DNA of 64,000 nucleotides from Helicobacter pylori Shi112 (GTDB lineage: Bacteria; Campylobacterota; Campylobacteria; Campylobacterales; Helicobacteraceae). The number at the start of each line of letters is the position of its first letter. Position 1 is the stretch's first letter. The position numbers were made by a program, and so were the translations under genes. Below the pieces are notes generated by a model. The model saw nothing but the letters and a program-made list of their open reading frames with translations, was not told the DNA's origin and searched no databases. Of this stretch, positions 27,640-36,815 are shown piece by piece. The DNA lies in contig NC_017741.1 in assembly GCF_000277405.1 (NCBI RefSeq), positions 434,001 through 498,000 of the forward strand, given 5' to 3'.

Positions 27640-28752
27640 ATGCTGATCTCTATAGCGTTTTTATTGGTTTTGTGTCTTTTGAATTATAGTTCTTTTAGGA
27701 TGTTAAAATCGTTTTTAACCTTAAAAAAAATCTCTCAATACGCTTATTTAGGGTTTTTTATCCTTTTGAGCGTGGGCGAGGCGGCTTTTGCTTTTTATAG
27801 AAATATTATGCCTAGCCATTTGTTTGTTTTGACTTCGGCGTGTTCGTTTGTATCTTTTATTGTGTTTATTTTTTCTTTAAGTTTTTACGGGTTTTCCTAC
27901 TCCATAGAAAAAATAGATTTTTTGCATTCAAGGCGTAAAAGTTTAAAAAATTTTTTAAAGTTGGGGTTTTATCTGGCGTTATTGGGGTATTTTTGGCGCG
28001 GGTTTTATGAAGGGTTGGCCCGCCCTAAAATCAAAGAAACCCCTATTTATTTGGACAAGCTGGATAAAGAATTAAAGATTATTTTACTCACAGACATGCA
28101 TGTGGGGAGTTTGTTGCAAAAAGATTTTGTTGATTACATTGTAGAAGAAGTCAATCAAAAAGAAGTGGATATGGTGCTGATTGGGGGGGATTTAGTGGAT
28201 GAAAACATTGAAAAAGTCAAATCTTTTTTACTGCCCTTAAACAACCTTAAAAGCGCGCATGGCACTTTTTATGTGCCAGGAAATCATGAGTATTATCATG
28301 GCATAGAGCCGATTTTATCGTTTCTTGACACGCTTAATTTAACGATTTTAGGGAATGAATGCGTGCATTTAGGGGGGATCAATTTGTGCGGCGTGTATGA
28401 TTATTTCGCACGAAAGCATCAAAATTTTGCCCCTGATATTGACAAAGCTTTGAAAAAGTGCAATGAGAGTAAGCCCACGATCCTTTTAGCCCACCAGCCC
28501 AAACAAATTAGAAGCCTCAAAGAAAGCCACTCTGTAGATTTAGTGCTTTCAGGGCATACCCATGCGGGGCAAATCTTTCCTTTTAGCCTTTTAGTCAAGC
28601 TGGCGCAAACTTATTTATATGGTTTATACAAGCACAGCGACACCACTCAAATTTATGTGAGCAGTGGGGCAGGGTATTGGGGTGTTCCTTTAAGGTTTTT
28701 AGCCCCTAGCGAGATCGCATACCTTAGGCTTTTACCTAAAAATCAAGCTTAG
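27640..28752 (+). CDS. Membrane-anchored calcineurin-like metallophosphoesterase (HP1044-like)
   Basis: The 370-residue protein has about four N-terminal transmembrane segments (1-130), then a metallophosphoesterase domain with all five blocks: LLTDMHVGS, IGGDLVDE, VPGNHEYYHG, LAHQPKQ and LSGHTHAGQIFPF. These are the di-metal ligands. Such proteins act on phospholipids, UDP-diacylglucosamine or similar membrane substrates, but the substrate here is unknown. It converges on the sRNA RepG, which is read from the other strand. Confidence 0.9.
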   Translation: MLISIAFLLVLCLLNYSSFRMLKSFLTLKKISQYAYLGFFILLSVGEAAFAFYRNIMPSHLFVLTSACSFVSFIVFIFSLSFYGFSYSIEKIDFLHSRRKSLKNFLKLGFYLALLGYFWRGFYEGLARPKIKETPIYLDKLDKELKIILLTDMHVGSLLQKDFVDYIVEEVNQKEVDMVLIGGDLVDENIEKVKSFLLPLNNLKSAHGTFYVPGNHEYYHGIEPILSFLDTLNLTILGNECVHLGGINLCGVYDYFARKHQNFAPDIDKALKKCNESKPTILLAHQPKQIRSLKESHSVDLVLSGHTHAGQIFPFSLLVKLAQTYLYGLYKHSDTTQIYVSSGAGYWGVPLRFLAPSEIAYLRLLPKNQA

Positions 28753-28800
28753 TTAAACAAAATTTTAAAATCGTAATCAAGCGGTTAAAAATGAGAATTA

Positions 28801-28888
28801 AAAAACAACCGCCAAGACAAAGGGAAAGGAGGGGGAGGTGACCCTTTAGTCTAAGCGGTGCCAACCAAACCATAAGGAATGGTTGGAT
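28801..28888 (-). ncRNA. repG: Small regulatory RNA RepG
   Basis: On the minus strand a TATAAT box is followed by about 87 bases with two hairpins. The first is CCAACCA paired with TGGTTGG. The second is a long terminator stem (CCGC, AGAC and AAAGGG strands) whose loop on the transcript is C/U-rich (TCACCTCCCCCTCCTTT), followed by GGTTGTTTTTT. RepG is known in H. pylori from exactly this spacer between HP1044 and HP1043. It uses its C/U-rich terminator loop to bind the variable G-repeat in the leader of tlpB mRNA, tuning expression by repeat length. The target is not in this window. Confidence 0.92.
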
Positions 28889-28893
28889 TTGTA

Positions 28894-28899
28894 ATTATA
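28894..28899 (-). promoter_or_regulatory. -10 box of RepG
   Basis: TATAAT on the minus strand (context TGTATAATTAC) sets transcription starting near 28888, matching the expected RepG 5' end. Confidence 0.85.
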
Positions 28900-28946
28900 C
28901 AATAAAATAGTGATTTTTAGCAAATGATTTTAAAAATTATCCATAA

Positions 28947-29008
28947 AAACGCTCAAAGGCATTTTTTACAACCAATAATCAAGGGCTTGATTTTGATCAA
29001 GCGATAAC
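28947..29008 (+). repeat. Intergenic repeat, copy 1 (upstream of HP1043)
   Basis: This AT-rich element contains AAAACGCT, GGCATTTTTTACAA, AATCAA, and the inverted repeat GCTTGATTTTGATCAAGC followed by GATAAC. A very similar element lies after HP1043 (29845-29898) and a looser one on the other strand at 49168-49233. It occupies most of the spacer between RepG and the HP1043 promoter, where nothing else is evident. Confidence 0.7.
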
Positions 29009-29046
29009 TTTTATTAATATTTTCTTAAACTAATTTAAAATTATGA

Positions 29047-29052
29047 TATAAT
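29047..29052 (+). promoter_or_regulatory. -10 box of the HP1043 (hsrA) gene
   Basis: TATAAT lies 41 bases before the ATG, with AGGAGCC as ribosome site close to the start. AT-rich sequence upstream includes CTTAAACTAATTTAA, which may include the regulator's own binding site. Confidence 0.75.
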
Positions 29053-29092
29053 CAGTGCTTGAATTACTCTTAAATGCAGGAGCCAACAAACC

Positions 29093-29764
29093 ATGCGCGT
29101 TCTACTGATTGAAAAAAATTCTGTTTTGGGTGGAGAAATTGAAAAGGGCTTAAATGCTAAAGGCTTTATGGCTGATGTAACAGAGAGTTTAGAGGATGGG
29201 GAATATCTTATGGATATTAGGAATTATGACTTGGTTATGGTTAGCGATAAAAATGCTTTAAGTTTTGTTTCTAGAATCAAAGAAAAGCACTCTTCTATTG
29301 TTGTTTTAGTTTCTTCGGATAACCCTACAAGCGAGGAAGAAATCCATGCGTTTGAGCAAGGCGCGGACGATTATATCGCTAAGCCTTATCGCAGCATTAA
29401 GGCTTTAGTCGCAAGGATTGAGGCTCGTTTGAGGTTTTGGGGTTCTAATGTGATTGAAATCGGGGATTTGATCATTAGCCCTGATGAAGAAAAGATTATT
29501 TACAAGGGGCGTGAAGTTGAGGTTAAAGGGAAGCCTTTTGAAGTGCTTACCCATCTTGCCAGACATAGGGATCAAATTGTCTCCAAAGAACAGCTTTTAG
29601 ACGCTATTTGGGAAGAGCCTGAAATGGTTACCCCTAATGTCATTGAAGTGGCTATCAATCAAATCCGCCAAAAAATGGATAAACCCTTGGGGATTTCCAC
29701 GGTTGAAACCGTAAGACGCAGAGGCTATCGTTTTTGCTACCCAAAACCGGCGTGTGAAGAATAA
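29093..29764 (+). CDS. hsrA: Orphan OmpR-type response regulator HsrA (HP1043)
   Basis: This essential homeostatic regulator works without phosphorylation. The 223-residue protein has a receiver domain (1-115) that lacks the usual acidic pocket (LLIEKNSV in place of two adjacent acids) and the phosphoacceptor Asp (YDLVMVSDKNAL), but keeps the IAKPY lysine. A winged-helix DNA-binding domain follows, with VKGKPFEVLTHLARHRDQIVS and a C-terminal VRRRGYRFCY. No kinase gene is adjacent. It stands alone between two copies of an intergenic repeat. Confidence 0.96.
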   Translation: MRVLLIEKNSVLGGEIEKGLNAKGFMADVTESLEDGEYLMDIRNYDLVMVSDKNALSFVSRIKEKHSSIVVLVSSDNPTSEEEIHAFEQGADDYIAKPYRSIKALVARIEARLRFWGSNVIEIGDLIISPDEEKIIYKGREVEVKGKPFEVLTHLARHRDQIVSKEQLLDAIWEEPEMVTPNVIEVAINQIRQKMDKPLGISTVETVRRRGYRFCYPKPACEE

Positions 29765-29844
29765 ATTCCGTGGTTTTTGCTAAAAATAGATTAGAATGAG
29801 GGTGTGGCTCTGTCAAACATTGACCATAAAACTTAAAAAATGTT

Positions 29845-29898
29845 AAAAGCATTTTTTACAATCAAATCATTAAAAGAGCTTGATTTTAATCAAGCGAT
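29845..29898 (+). repeat. Intergenic repeat, copy 2 (downstream of HP1043)
   Basis: AAAAGCATTTTTTACAATCAAATCA is followed by AGAGCTTGATTTTAATCAAGCGAT, closely matching copy 1 in the same orientation. The inverted repeat here is GCTTGATT, TT, AATCAAGC. The rest of the 29765-30089 spacer shows only AT-rich sequence and the terminator listed next. Confidence 0.7.
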
Positions 29899-30033
29899 GG
29901 ATTTTTAAGCGCTCTTTTGGGGGTTAGGGGGATTTAGTTGGAGGTTTGTAGGGGAAGAAGTTATTTTAAAATATCTCTTATCCCCTTAAAAAATGAGCTT
30001 TTGCCATAAAACGAGAAAATTTTTAAACTTTCC

Positions 30034-30057
30034 AAAAAGAGTTTTTAAACTCTTTTT
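30034..30057. terminator. Bidirectional terminator between HP1043 and the DHH gene
   Basis: AAAAAGAGTTT, two T, and AAACTCTTTTT form an 11-pair hairpin with T-tracts on both strands. It lies between convergent genes. Confidence 0.8.
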
Positions 30058-30089
30058 AGTTTTTGTTAGCTTTTTACAAACAGCTTATT

Positions 30090-31136
30090 TTAAGCGTTAT
30101 TAAAGATTTCTTCAATTTGTTCTTTAATATCCCTATAATTAAAACTCTCTCTAAAGCCATCAATCTTGCCTCCGCTCGCATTCCTATGCCCTCCCCCATT
30201 AAAACACATTTGACTGAGTTCGCACACATCGCAATTCCCGTTCGCTCTCAAGCTCACATTCCCTTTAGCGTTCACATCCATATAAAAATCAAAATCCGGA
30301 TTTTGCGTTAAAAAAAGGTTAGCCAACACGCTAATACCCCCCATAGAATAACTTAAAAACCCTTTTTTATCCTGGTAATAAACGCTGCAATCATGCTTTT
30401 TTAAAGAGAGCAAATGCGTTTGCGCGTTTGAAGAGATATTGTCCATCGTTTCTGTATCAGGATCACCCCCCAAAGCGATTTTTTTAAGTTTGAACAAATC
30501 ATTATCATAGGCTACAGAGGCATTTTCTAAAAACAAATAGTTTTTAACTTCTTCTAAAAGCTTTAATTTATAATTGCGGTTCTCATCATCAAACATGAAA
30601 CGATTCAATTCAGAGCTTTGGTTAATCATGCGCATACACACCTTGCCTAATTCAAAGCCATAACCTTGCGTGTCCCAAATATCCACAGAATTGACCATTT
30701 CCACTAAAGGCTCTAGCCATGCTGTGTTTTTTGGCTCTAAAATCGCGTAATGCTTTTTCAAAAACTCATACACGATTTTAGTCGCGCAGCGGTTCGTGTC
30801 TAAAAAATACCAATGGAAACTCTCAGCCACTTCCTTACCGCTGATATGGTGATCTAAAAGCTGGATTTGAATGTTTCTATTTTGCAAGCGGTGTTCTTGG
30901 ATTTTATCTTGCAAATACTGCGCTTCGTTTAAATTCAAATTCAAATCGCTAATCAAAATGAGGAATTTACTCTCTTTAGATTGAGCGATCGCGTTTAGAA
31001 TTTCATAAATCCTTGCTGAGACTTCACGCCCGTAATTAGCGTTATAGCATTGGATATTTTTAAAAAATTGTTTTGAAACAAGCTGGCATGCATAGCCGTC
31101 TAAATCAATGTGTGAAAGGTGATAAACTTGCATCAT
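30090..31136 (-). CDS. DHH/DHHA1-family phosphoesterase (HP1042-like)
   Basis: The 348-residue protein has the DHH-family blocks HIDLDGYACQL near the N-terminus, LISDLNLN, LLDHHISGKE (Asp-His-His) and the C-terminal DHHA1 glycine motif NGGGHRNASGGKI. This is the layout of NrnA-like enzymes that degrade short oligoribonucleotides or pAp. Some members act on cyclic dinucleotides; the substrate cannot be told from sequence. It starts 28 bases after flhA and is probably co-transcribed with it. Confidence 0.88.
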   Translation of the reverse strand: MMQVYHLSHIDLDGYACQLVSKQFFKNIQCYNANYGREVSARIYEILNAIAQSKESKFLILISDLNLNLNEAQYLQDKIQEHRLQNRNIQIQLLDHHISGKEVAESFHWYFLDTNRCATKIVYEFLKKHYAILEPKNTAWLEPLVEMVNSVDIWDTQGYGFELGKVCMRMINQSSELNRFMFDDENRNYKLKLLEEVKNYLFLENASVAYDNDLFKLKKIALGGDPDTETMDNISSNAQTHLLSLKKHDCSVYYQDKKGFLSYSMGGISVLANLFLTQNPDFDFYMDVNAKGNVSLRANGNCDVCELSQMCFNGGGHRNASGGKIDGFRESFNYRDIKEQIEEIFNNA

Positions 31137-31163
31137 TCTCCTTTTTTATCAATTATTTATCCA

Positions 31164-33365
31164 TTAAAAGTTGATATGGATCGTGCCTAAGGCTTCAAAA
31201 TTAGAGTTAGGATCTAATTCGGCATGGCTTAGCACGATCACATCAATCCTGGCCTGCTCCATTTGATTGGAGAGGGCTTTTCTTAAATTAGGCTCTACGA
31301 TCAAAATCACCGGAGCGATCCCTTTTTGCAAGACTTTCATAGCCTCTTCAGAAACCACTTCAATGAGTTTTTGCAATTCGCCCACATTGAGCAGCAGACT
31401 CTTAGAAGTGCCATTTTCTCGCAATTTATTAAGCAAAAATTGTTCGCTATCGGTAGAAAAGGTTAAAAATTTCAAACGCCCGTCTTCAGATTTAAAAGCG
31501 TTAGTGATCACCCTAGAAAGCCTCGCTCTCACTTGTTCGGTTAAGATATTCACATCGTTTTGAACCAATGGGGCAATATCGGTAATCGTTTCTAAAATAG
31601 TGAGCATGTCTTTAATGGGGACTTTTTCATGCAACAAGGCTTGCAAGACTGATCGGATCGCACCGGTGGGGATTTTTTTACTCTCTTCTACAATCGTAGG
31701 ATAGTCTTTAGCCAAGCGCTCTAAAAGGGATTTCACTTCATCTTTAGTGATAAAATCTTCAGCGTATTTTTTCACTAATTCGCTGGTGTGCGTCGCAATA
31801 ACGGTGCTTGGATCAATAATGGTATAGCCTTGAATAATGGCTTCTTCTTTATTTTTAGTTTCAATCCATAAAGCATCCATTCCAAAAGCCGGCTCTTTAG
31901 TAGGAATGCCTTCAATTTCTTTATTCACAAAACCGGTATTCATGGCTAAAAACTTATCTGGCATCACCATGCCTTCACCAATCACAATGCCTTTAAGCTT
32001 GATTTCATAATGCGTTGGGGGGAGCTGCAAATTATCCCTGATCCGGATTTGAGGCATCAAAAAACCATAATCGCTCGCTATTTTTTTTCTAATACCCCTA
32101 ATCCTTTCTAACAAATCGCCCCCTTGTTTCATGTCCGCAAGACTGATGAGCTGATAGCCTAAAGCCAATTCTAAAAATTCAATTTTTAACACTTCATCAA
32201 TCGCTTGTTCTTCTTCTCTTTTAAGCTCTTCTTGGGTTTTAGCCCTTGTGGTTTGGGTGTGGGGTTTGATTTTAGAGCTGTGGGGTTTTTCGCTCAAATC
32301 CAAGCCGAATTTTTGACTCAAATAATTTTCTAATTTAGTGAGCAGCCCGTCTTTTCCCTCCCTGCTAATCAGCCATGCGATGAACAAAAAGAGAGTCCCT
32401 ACAAACGCTAAAGAAAAGGTAGGGAGTCCAGGAATGGTTGCAAAAAGCAATAAAATCGCTCCCACAATCACTAAAGTTTTGCTTTTATTGGTGAGCTGTG
32501 TGATGAGTTTGGAAGCAAAGTCCTCTTCTTCGTTTTGCGTGGTGCGGGTGGCGACAATACCGGTCGCTGTCGCAATGATTAAGGCAGGGATTTGCCCTAC
32601 AAGCCCATCGCCAATGGTTAGGATAGTGAAAGTGCTAGCGCTAAAGCTCAAGCTCATATCCCTTTGAAACACGCCCACTAAAAACCCTCCAATGATATTG
32701 ATAAGCGTGATGATAATAGAAGCGATCGCATCGCCTTTGACAAATTTAGACGCGCCATCCATCGCGCCATAAAAATCCGCTTCTTGGCTTAGAGCGGCGC
32801 GCCGTTTTTTAGCTTCCTTATCATCAATAAGCCCTGAATTTAAATCCGCATCAATCGCCATTTGCTTTCCTGGCATAGCGTCTAGAGCGAATCGCGCCCT
32901 CACTTCAGTAACCCTAGTAGAGCCATTAGTAACCACTAATAAATTCACCAGCACTAAAATACTAAAGATAATAGCCCCAATCACATAATTCCCGCTCACG
33001 TTAAATTCCCCAAACGCCGTGATAATATCGCTCACCGCACTAGGCCCTTTATAGCCTTGCGTTAAAATCATTCTGGTCGTGGCGACATTTAAAGCCAAGC
33101 GGTACAAGGTTACAATGAGCAATAAAGTGGGGAAAGCACTAAAATCAGTCGGTTTGTCAATATAAAGCCCGATTAAAATAATCAACACCGATAGCGCGAT
33201 AGAAATCGTGAGTAAAAAATCCAACACAAAAGGCGGTAACGGCACGATAATGATCGCTAAAATAGCTATCACAAAGACCACAAGGGCTAAGTCTTTGGAT
33301 TGCAAGAAGCGTTTAAAGACGGGGAAAGTCTTTTTAAAAGCTAATTTGGAGCGTTCGTTTGCCAT
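31164..33365 (-). CDS. flhA: Flagellar export apparatus protein FlhA
   Basis: FlhA is the export-gate membrane protein of the flagellar type III system and, in H. pylori, also affects flagellar gene regulation. The 733-residue protein has eight hydrophobic segments in the N-terminal 330 residues with the conserved loop [20 protein letters not shown] and [19 protein letters not shown], then a large cytoplasmic domain that binds chaperone-substrate complexes. Length is normal. Confidence 0.97.
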   Translation of the reverse strand: MANERSKLAFKKTFPVFKRFLQSKDLALVVFVIAILAIIIVPLPPFVLDFLLTISIALSVLIILIGLYIDKPTDFSAFPTLLLIVTLYRLALNVATTRMILTQGYKGPSAVSDIITAFGEFNVSGNYVIGAIIFSILVLVNLLVVTNGSTRVTEVRARFALDAMPGKQMAIDADLNSGLIDDKEAKKRRAALSQEADFYGAMDGASKFVKGDAIASIIITLINIIGGFLVGVFQRDMSLSFSASTFTILTIGDGLVGQIPALIIATATGIVATRTTQNEEEDFASKLITQLTNKSKTLVIVGAILLLFATIPGLPTFSLAFVGTLFLFIAWLISREGKDGLLTKLENYLSQKFGLDLSEKPHSSKIKPHTQTTRAKTQEELKREEEQAIDEVLKIEFLELALGYQLISLADMKQGGDLLERIRGIRKKIASDYGFLMPQIRIRDNLQLPPTHYEIKLKGIVIGEGMVMPDKFLAMNTGFVNKEIEGIPTKEPAFGMDALWIETKNKEEAIIQGYTIIDPSTVIATHTSELVKKYAEDFITKDEVKSLLERLAKDYPTIVEESKKIPTGAIRSVLQALLHEKVPIKDMLTILETITDIAPLVQNDVNILTEQVRARLSRVITNAFKSEDGRLKFLTFSTDSEQFLLNKLRENGTSKSLLLNVGELQKLIEVVSEEAMKVLQKGIAPVILIVEPNLRKALSNQMEQARIDVIVLSHAELDPNSNFEALGTIHINF

Positions 33366-33412
33366 AATCTAAAATCAATGCCTTAAGGTAGATGGTTTGT
33401 CTTTTTAGGCTT

Positions 33413-33418
33413 ATTATA
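33413..33418 (-). promoter_or_regulatory. Probable -10 box of flhA
   Basis: TATAAT on the minus strand would start transcription near 33406, about 40 bases before the flhA ATG. The upstream side is shared with the divergent rpsO promoter. Confidence 0.6.
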
Positions 33419-33461
33419 ATATAAAGTTTAAGAGTATGACACAAAAAAGCTTATTTTACGC

Positions 33462-33467
33462 TATAAT
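33462..33467 (+). promoter_or_regulatory. -10 box of rpsO
   Basis: TATAAT within GCTATAATGCGATCT lies 42 bases before the rpsO ATG. The same 15-base string occurs at the aroQ promoter. AGGAGG at 33493-33498 is the ribosome site. Confidence 0.8.
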
Positions 33468-33503
33468 GCGATCTTTAAAATTATTACCAATTAGGAGGTC
33501 GTT

Positions 33504-33776
33504 ATGGCTTTGAATCTGGAGAAAAAACAAGAAATCATTAAGGCGTTTGCCACTAAGGAAAACGATACGGGTTCTTGTGAGGTGCAAGTGGCGTTGTTGA
33601 ATGAAAGGATCAAACTTTTAACCGAGCATTTAAAAGCTAACCCCAAGGATCATTCCAGTCGTTTAGGGCTTTTAAAATTAGTCGCCCAAAGACGCAACTT
33701 GTTGAAATACATCAAACGCACCGATCATGCGCGTTATGTGGTTTTGATTGAAAAGTTAGGCATTAAAGACAGATAA
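33504..33776 (+). CDS. rpsO: 30S ribosomal protein S15
   Basis: S15 is a primary 16S rRNA-binding protein. The 90-residue protein has the family core GSCEVQVALLNERIKLLTEHL, then HSRLGLL-type and RRNLLKYI segments, here in slightly diverged form (DHSSRLGLLKLVAQRRNLLKYIKR). The length is exact for S15. It has its own strong promoter and ribosome site and precedes the O-antigen ligase gene by 30 bases. Confidence 0.98.
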   Translation: MALNLEKKQEIIKAFATKENDTGSCEVQVALLNERIKLLTEHLKANPKDHSSRLGLLKLVAQRRNLLKYIKRTDHARYVVLIEKLGIKDR

Positions 33777-33806
33777 TTTTTATCGGTTTTAGGGCATGGC
33801 GAGTTT

Positions 33807-35096
33807 GTGTTGAAAGAGCGTTTAAAAGCCTTTTTTAGTGCGGACTCTGTTTTCACTTTAATTTTTGCCCTTTTCTTTCTCACTTCGTTTAAAAAGCCTT
33901 TAACTCAAGTCTTATTGATTGTTTTAATGGTTTTTTTGTTTTTTAGGTGTTGTTTCCAAGCGTCTTTGAAAGAGATCTTTGGAATTAATCATCTAAAAAC
34001 AATGCCTTTCAAATGGCTCACTCTGGCTTTTTTGGGCGTGTTTTTAAGCATCTTCCCCAACATGTTTAACATGCATGATAGCCAAACTTTCCGCTACAAT
34101 TTATTCGCTCTAAACATGTCCTTAACTTATGCTTGCGGGGCGTTATGCTTGCTTTTTGCCAGTTGTTTAAGAATCAAATTGAATCAAAAAATCCTTTTTT
34201 ACAGCATGGCTGTTGCCAATTTCATCAACGGCTTGCTTTCATTGGTGCAAAAAATTTATTTTAACATGCCCAGAGCGCAAGGGTTTAGCACTGTTAAGGA
34301 GTATGTGGTTTTAGTGAGCGTTTCCATTTTAGGCTGTTATATTTATGCGCTTTATTCGCGCAATCAAAAAGAGAAACTTTTTTTCACGCTTTCTGTTTTT
34401 GTGGGGTTTTTAGTCGTTATTTTAAGCGCTACAAGGAGCGCGACAATCGCTTTTATTATGACTTTTTTAATCCTTTCTTGCTTTATTTTATACGCCAAAA
34501 AATCGCTCAAACCATTGGGTTATATGGTGGTTGTGAGTCTTATTTTGAGCGCTTTGTATATGGGGAGTAACGCTTTAGAAAAAAAGGGGGCAATAGAGCA
34601 ATCTAGGGTTCAAAACCAAAGCTTTGAAGAAGATTTGAAACGCTACGCTAAAAAGGACGCTGATAGCAGCATCGGGTGGCGTTTGGAGCGTTGGAAAGAA
34701 GCCCTAACGGTTTTGCGTTTAAGGCCCTTTTTTGGTATGGCCGCTAGCGAGAAATGCCAGAGGTTAGAAGAGATTTTATCTTTATCGCATTCTTACAGAG
34801 CCAAAGATTTGATTCTTTGTTATGAAAGATACGACAACCAAATCATTCATGTTCTAGCCACTAGGGGGATCATAGGCTTTTTAATCTGGCTCTTTTTTTT
34901 ATTAGTCATTGTAAAGATTTTTTGGAGCGGGATAAAGCAAAACTCTTTAATCTCACTCTTTATATTAACGACGATCACTTTTTACCTTATTTTTGGTATT
35001 GGGTTTGACCCCTTTGATTTCTTTATTACGGGAAGTTTTTTTGTAGGAATGGTCATGATGGCTGTTTTTTTAAAAAAGGATAAAAGCGCTTTTTAG
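33807..35096 (+). CDS. waaL: O-antigen ligase WaaL (HP1039-like)
   Basis: This inner-membrane ligase transfers undecaprenyl-linked O-antigen (Lewis-antigen chain in this species) onto lipid A-core. The 429-residue protein starts with TTG and has about ten to twelve transmembrane segments, with one larger periplasmic loop late in the sequence containing GWRLERWKEAL, the O-antigen ligase pattern of an Arg and a His region (HSYRAKDL, then NQIIHVLATRG). HP1039 has been assigned as the H. pylori ligase. It follows rpsO and may share its transcript. Confidence 0.85.
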   Translation: MLKERLKAFFSADSVFTLIFALFFLTSFKKPLTQVLLIVLMVFLFFRCCFQASLKEIFGINHLKTMPFKWLTLAFLGVFLSIFPNMFNMHDSQTFRYNLFALNMSLTYACGALCLLFASCLRIKLNQKILFYSMAVANFINGLLSLVQKIYFNMPRAQGFSTVKEYVVLVSVSILGCYIYALYSRNQKEKLFFTLSVFVGFLVVILSATRSATIAFIMTFLILSCFILYAKKSLKPLGYMVVVSLILSALYMGSNALEKKGAIEQSRVQNQSFEEDLKRYAKKDADSSIGWRLERWKEALTVLRLRPFFGMAASEKCQRLEEILSLSHSYRAKDLILCYERYDNQIIHVLATRGIIGFLIWLFFLLVIVKIFWSGIKQNSLISLFILTTITFYLIFGIGFDPFDFFITGSFFVGMVMMAVFLKKDKSAF

Positions 35097-35181
35097 CATC
35101 AAAGGGTTTAATGCTAGTCAAGCGGTAATTTCTTGTGATGCACTCTTATGGGGATTTAAGGGGTAAGATAAAAACTTATGC

Positions 35182-35187
35182 TATAAT
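35182..35187 (+). promoter_or_regulatory. -10 box of aroQ
   Basis: TATAAT within GCTATAATGCGATCT lies 38 bases before the chosen ATG of aroQ. Its placement argues against the longer reading frame that would start at 35135, upstream of this box. Confidence 0.75.
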
Positions 35188-35224
35188 GCGATCTCATTCC
35201 ATATTAAACAAGGAGAAATCAACA

Positions 35225-35728
35225 ATGAAAATTTTAGTAATTCAAGGGCCTAATTTAAACATGTTAGGACACAGAGACCCAAGACTTTATGGCATGGTAA
35301 CCTTAGACCAAATCCATGAAATCATGCAAACTTTCGTGAAGCAAGGCAATTTAGATGTGGAATTAGAGTTTTTTCAAACCAATTTTGAGGGTGAAATCAT
35401 TGACAAGATCCAAGAGAGCGTGGGTAGCGATTATGAAGGGATTATCATTAACCCTGGAGCGTTTTCGCATACTTCTATTGCGATTGCTGATGCGATCATG
35501 CTAGCGGGCAAACCCGTCATTGAAGTGCATCTCACTAACATTCAAGCTAGAGAAGAATTCAGGAAAAATTCTTACACTGGAGCGGCTTGTGGAGGCGTGA
35601 TCATGGGATTTGGCCCGCTTGGTTACAACATGGCTTTAATGGCGATGGTCAATATTTTAGCCGAAATGAAAGCGTTCCAAGAAGCCCAACAAAACAACCC
35701 TAATAACCCCATTAACAACCAAAAATAA
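35225..35728 (+). CDS. aroQ: Type II 3-dehydroquinate dehydratase AroQ
   Basis: AroQ makes 3-dehydroshikimate in the shikimate pathway. From the ATG at 35225, behind AAGGAGAAATC, the protein is 167 residues with [16 protein letters not shown] (catalytic Tyr in the flexible loop), the sequence [15 protein letters not shown], and HLTNIQARE with the active-site His. The Asn/Gln-rich tail ([14 protein letters not shown]) is species-specific. The frame is open further upstream, but the promoter lies inside that extension. Confidence 0.96.
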   Translation: MKILVIQGPNLNMLGHRDPRLYGMVTLDQIHEIMQTFVKQGNLDVELEFFQTNFEGEIIDKIQESVGSDYEGIIINPGAFSHTSIAIADAIMLAGKPVIEVHLTNIQAREEFRKNSYTGAACGGVIMGFGPLGYNMALMAMVNILAEMKAFQEAQQNNPNNPINNQK

Positions 35729-35741
35729 AAGGGGGCTATTG

Positions 35742-36815
35742 ATGAGAGAATTAGAGAGAGACGCCCATTTCACGCTTGATGAAAATGCGATGTTTTTTGA
35801 GTGTGCTTATAGTTGCGATAACGCTTTGTTTTTGCAATTAGAGGATCGTTCGTTTTTTATCACTGATTCTCGCTACACTCAAGAAGCTAAAGAAAGCATT
35901 CAGCCTAAAAATGGCGTTTTAGCGGAAGTGGTAGAATCTAGCGATTTAGTGCAAAGCGCGATTGATTTGATTGCTAAAAGTTCGCTTAAAAAGCTCTTTT
36001 TTGACCCCAATCAAGTGAATTTACAAACCTACAAGCGTTTAAATTCAGCGCTTGGGGATAAGGTTACTTTAGAGGGCGTGCCTGGTTACCACCGCCAAAA
36101 ACGCATCATTAAAAACGATCATGAAATCCAACTCCTCAAAAAATCTCAAGCGCTGAATGTTGAGGCTTTTGAAAATTTTGCTGAGTATGTGAAAAAGGTT
36201 TTTGATGAAAAAGAGTCGTTGAGCGAGCGGTATTTGCAGCACAAGGTTAAGGACTTTTTGACTAAAGAGGGGGTTTATGATCTGAGTTTTGAGCCTATTT
36301 TAGCCTTGAATGCGAATGCGAGCAAGCCCCATGCCTTGCCTAGCGCGAAGGATTTTTTAAAAGCAGAGCATAGCATTCTTTTGGATATGGGGATCAAATA
36401 CGAACGCTATTGCTCTGATAGGACTCGCACGGCTTTTTTTGACCCTAAAGATTTTGTCTTCACAAGAGAGCAGAGTTTCAAGGATAAAGAGCGTCAAAAG
36501 ATTTATGACATTGTGAAAGAAGCGCAAGAAAAGGCTATTTCAGGCATTAGAGCGGGCATGACCGGTAAAGAAGCGGACAGCTTGGCTAGGGGAGTGATTA
36601 GCGATCATGGTTATGGGCAATATTTCACTCACAGCACCGGGCATGGCATTGGCTTAGACATTCATGAGCTTCCTTATATTTCATCGCGCAGTGAAACCAT
36701 TTTAGAAGAGGGCATGGTGTTTTCTGTAGAGCCTGGGATTTATATCCCTGGGTTTTTTGGGGTGCGCATTGAAGATTTAGTGGTGATCAAAAATTCTAGG
36801 GCTGAGCTTTTGTGA
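35742..36815 (+). CDS. pepQ: M24-family Xaa-Pro peptidase PepQ
   Basis: This metallopeptidase cleaves peptides ending in proline at position two. From the ATG at 35742 it is 357 residues. The C-terminal pita-bread domain has the metal ligands in [42 protein letters not shown] and RIEDLVV. The N-terminal half is the usual creatinase-like domain. It follows aroQ closely and its stop overlaps the folK ATG by one base. Confidence 0.93.
   Translation: MRELERDAHFTLDENAMFFECAYSCDNALFLQLEDRSFFITDSRYTQEAKESIQPKNGVLAEVVESSDLVQSAIDLIAKSSLKKLFFDPNQVNLQTYKRLNSALGDKVTLEGVPGYHRQKRIIKNDHEIQLLKKSQALNVEAFENFAEYVKKVFDEKESLSERYLQHKVKDFLTKEGVYDLSFEPILALNANASKPHALPSAKDFLKAEHSILLDMGIKYERYCSDRTRTAFFDPKDFVFTREQSFKDKERQKIYDIVKEAQEKAISGIRAGMTGKEADSLARGVISDHGYGQYFTHSTGHGIGLDIHELPYISSRSETILEEGMVFSVEPGIYIPGFFGVRIEDLVVIKNSRAELL

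Noticed and set aside
28801..28888. Signal-recognition-particle RNA in the HP1044-HP1043 spacer
   Set aside because: The conserved SRP GGAA tetraloop and GTCAGG motif are missing; promoter, length, loop and location fit RepG.
35135..35224. N-terminal extension of AroQ by 30 residues
   Set aside because: The promoter -10 box lies inside the extension and the ATG at 35225 has an AAGGAG site and gives the family length.
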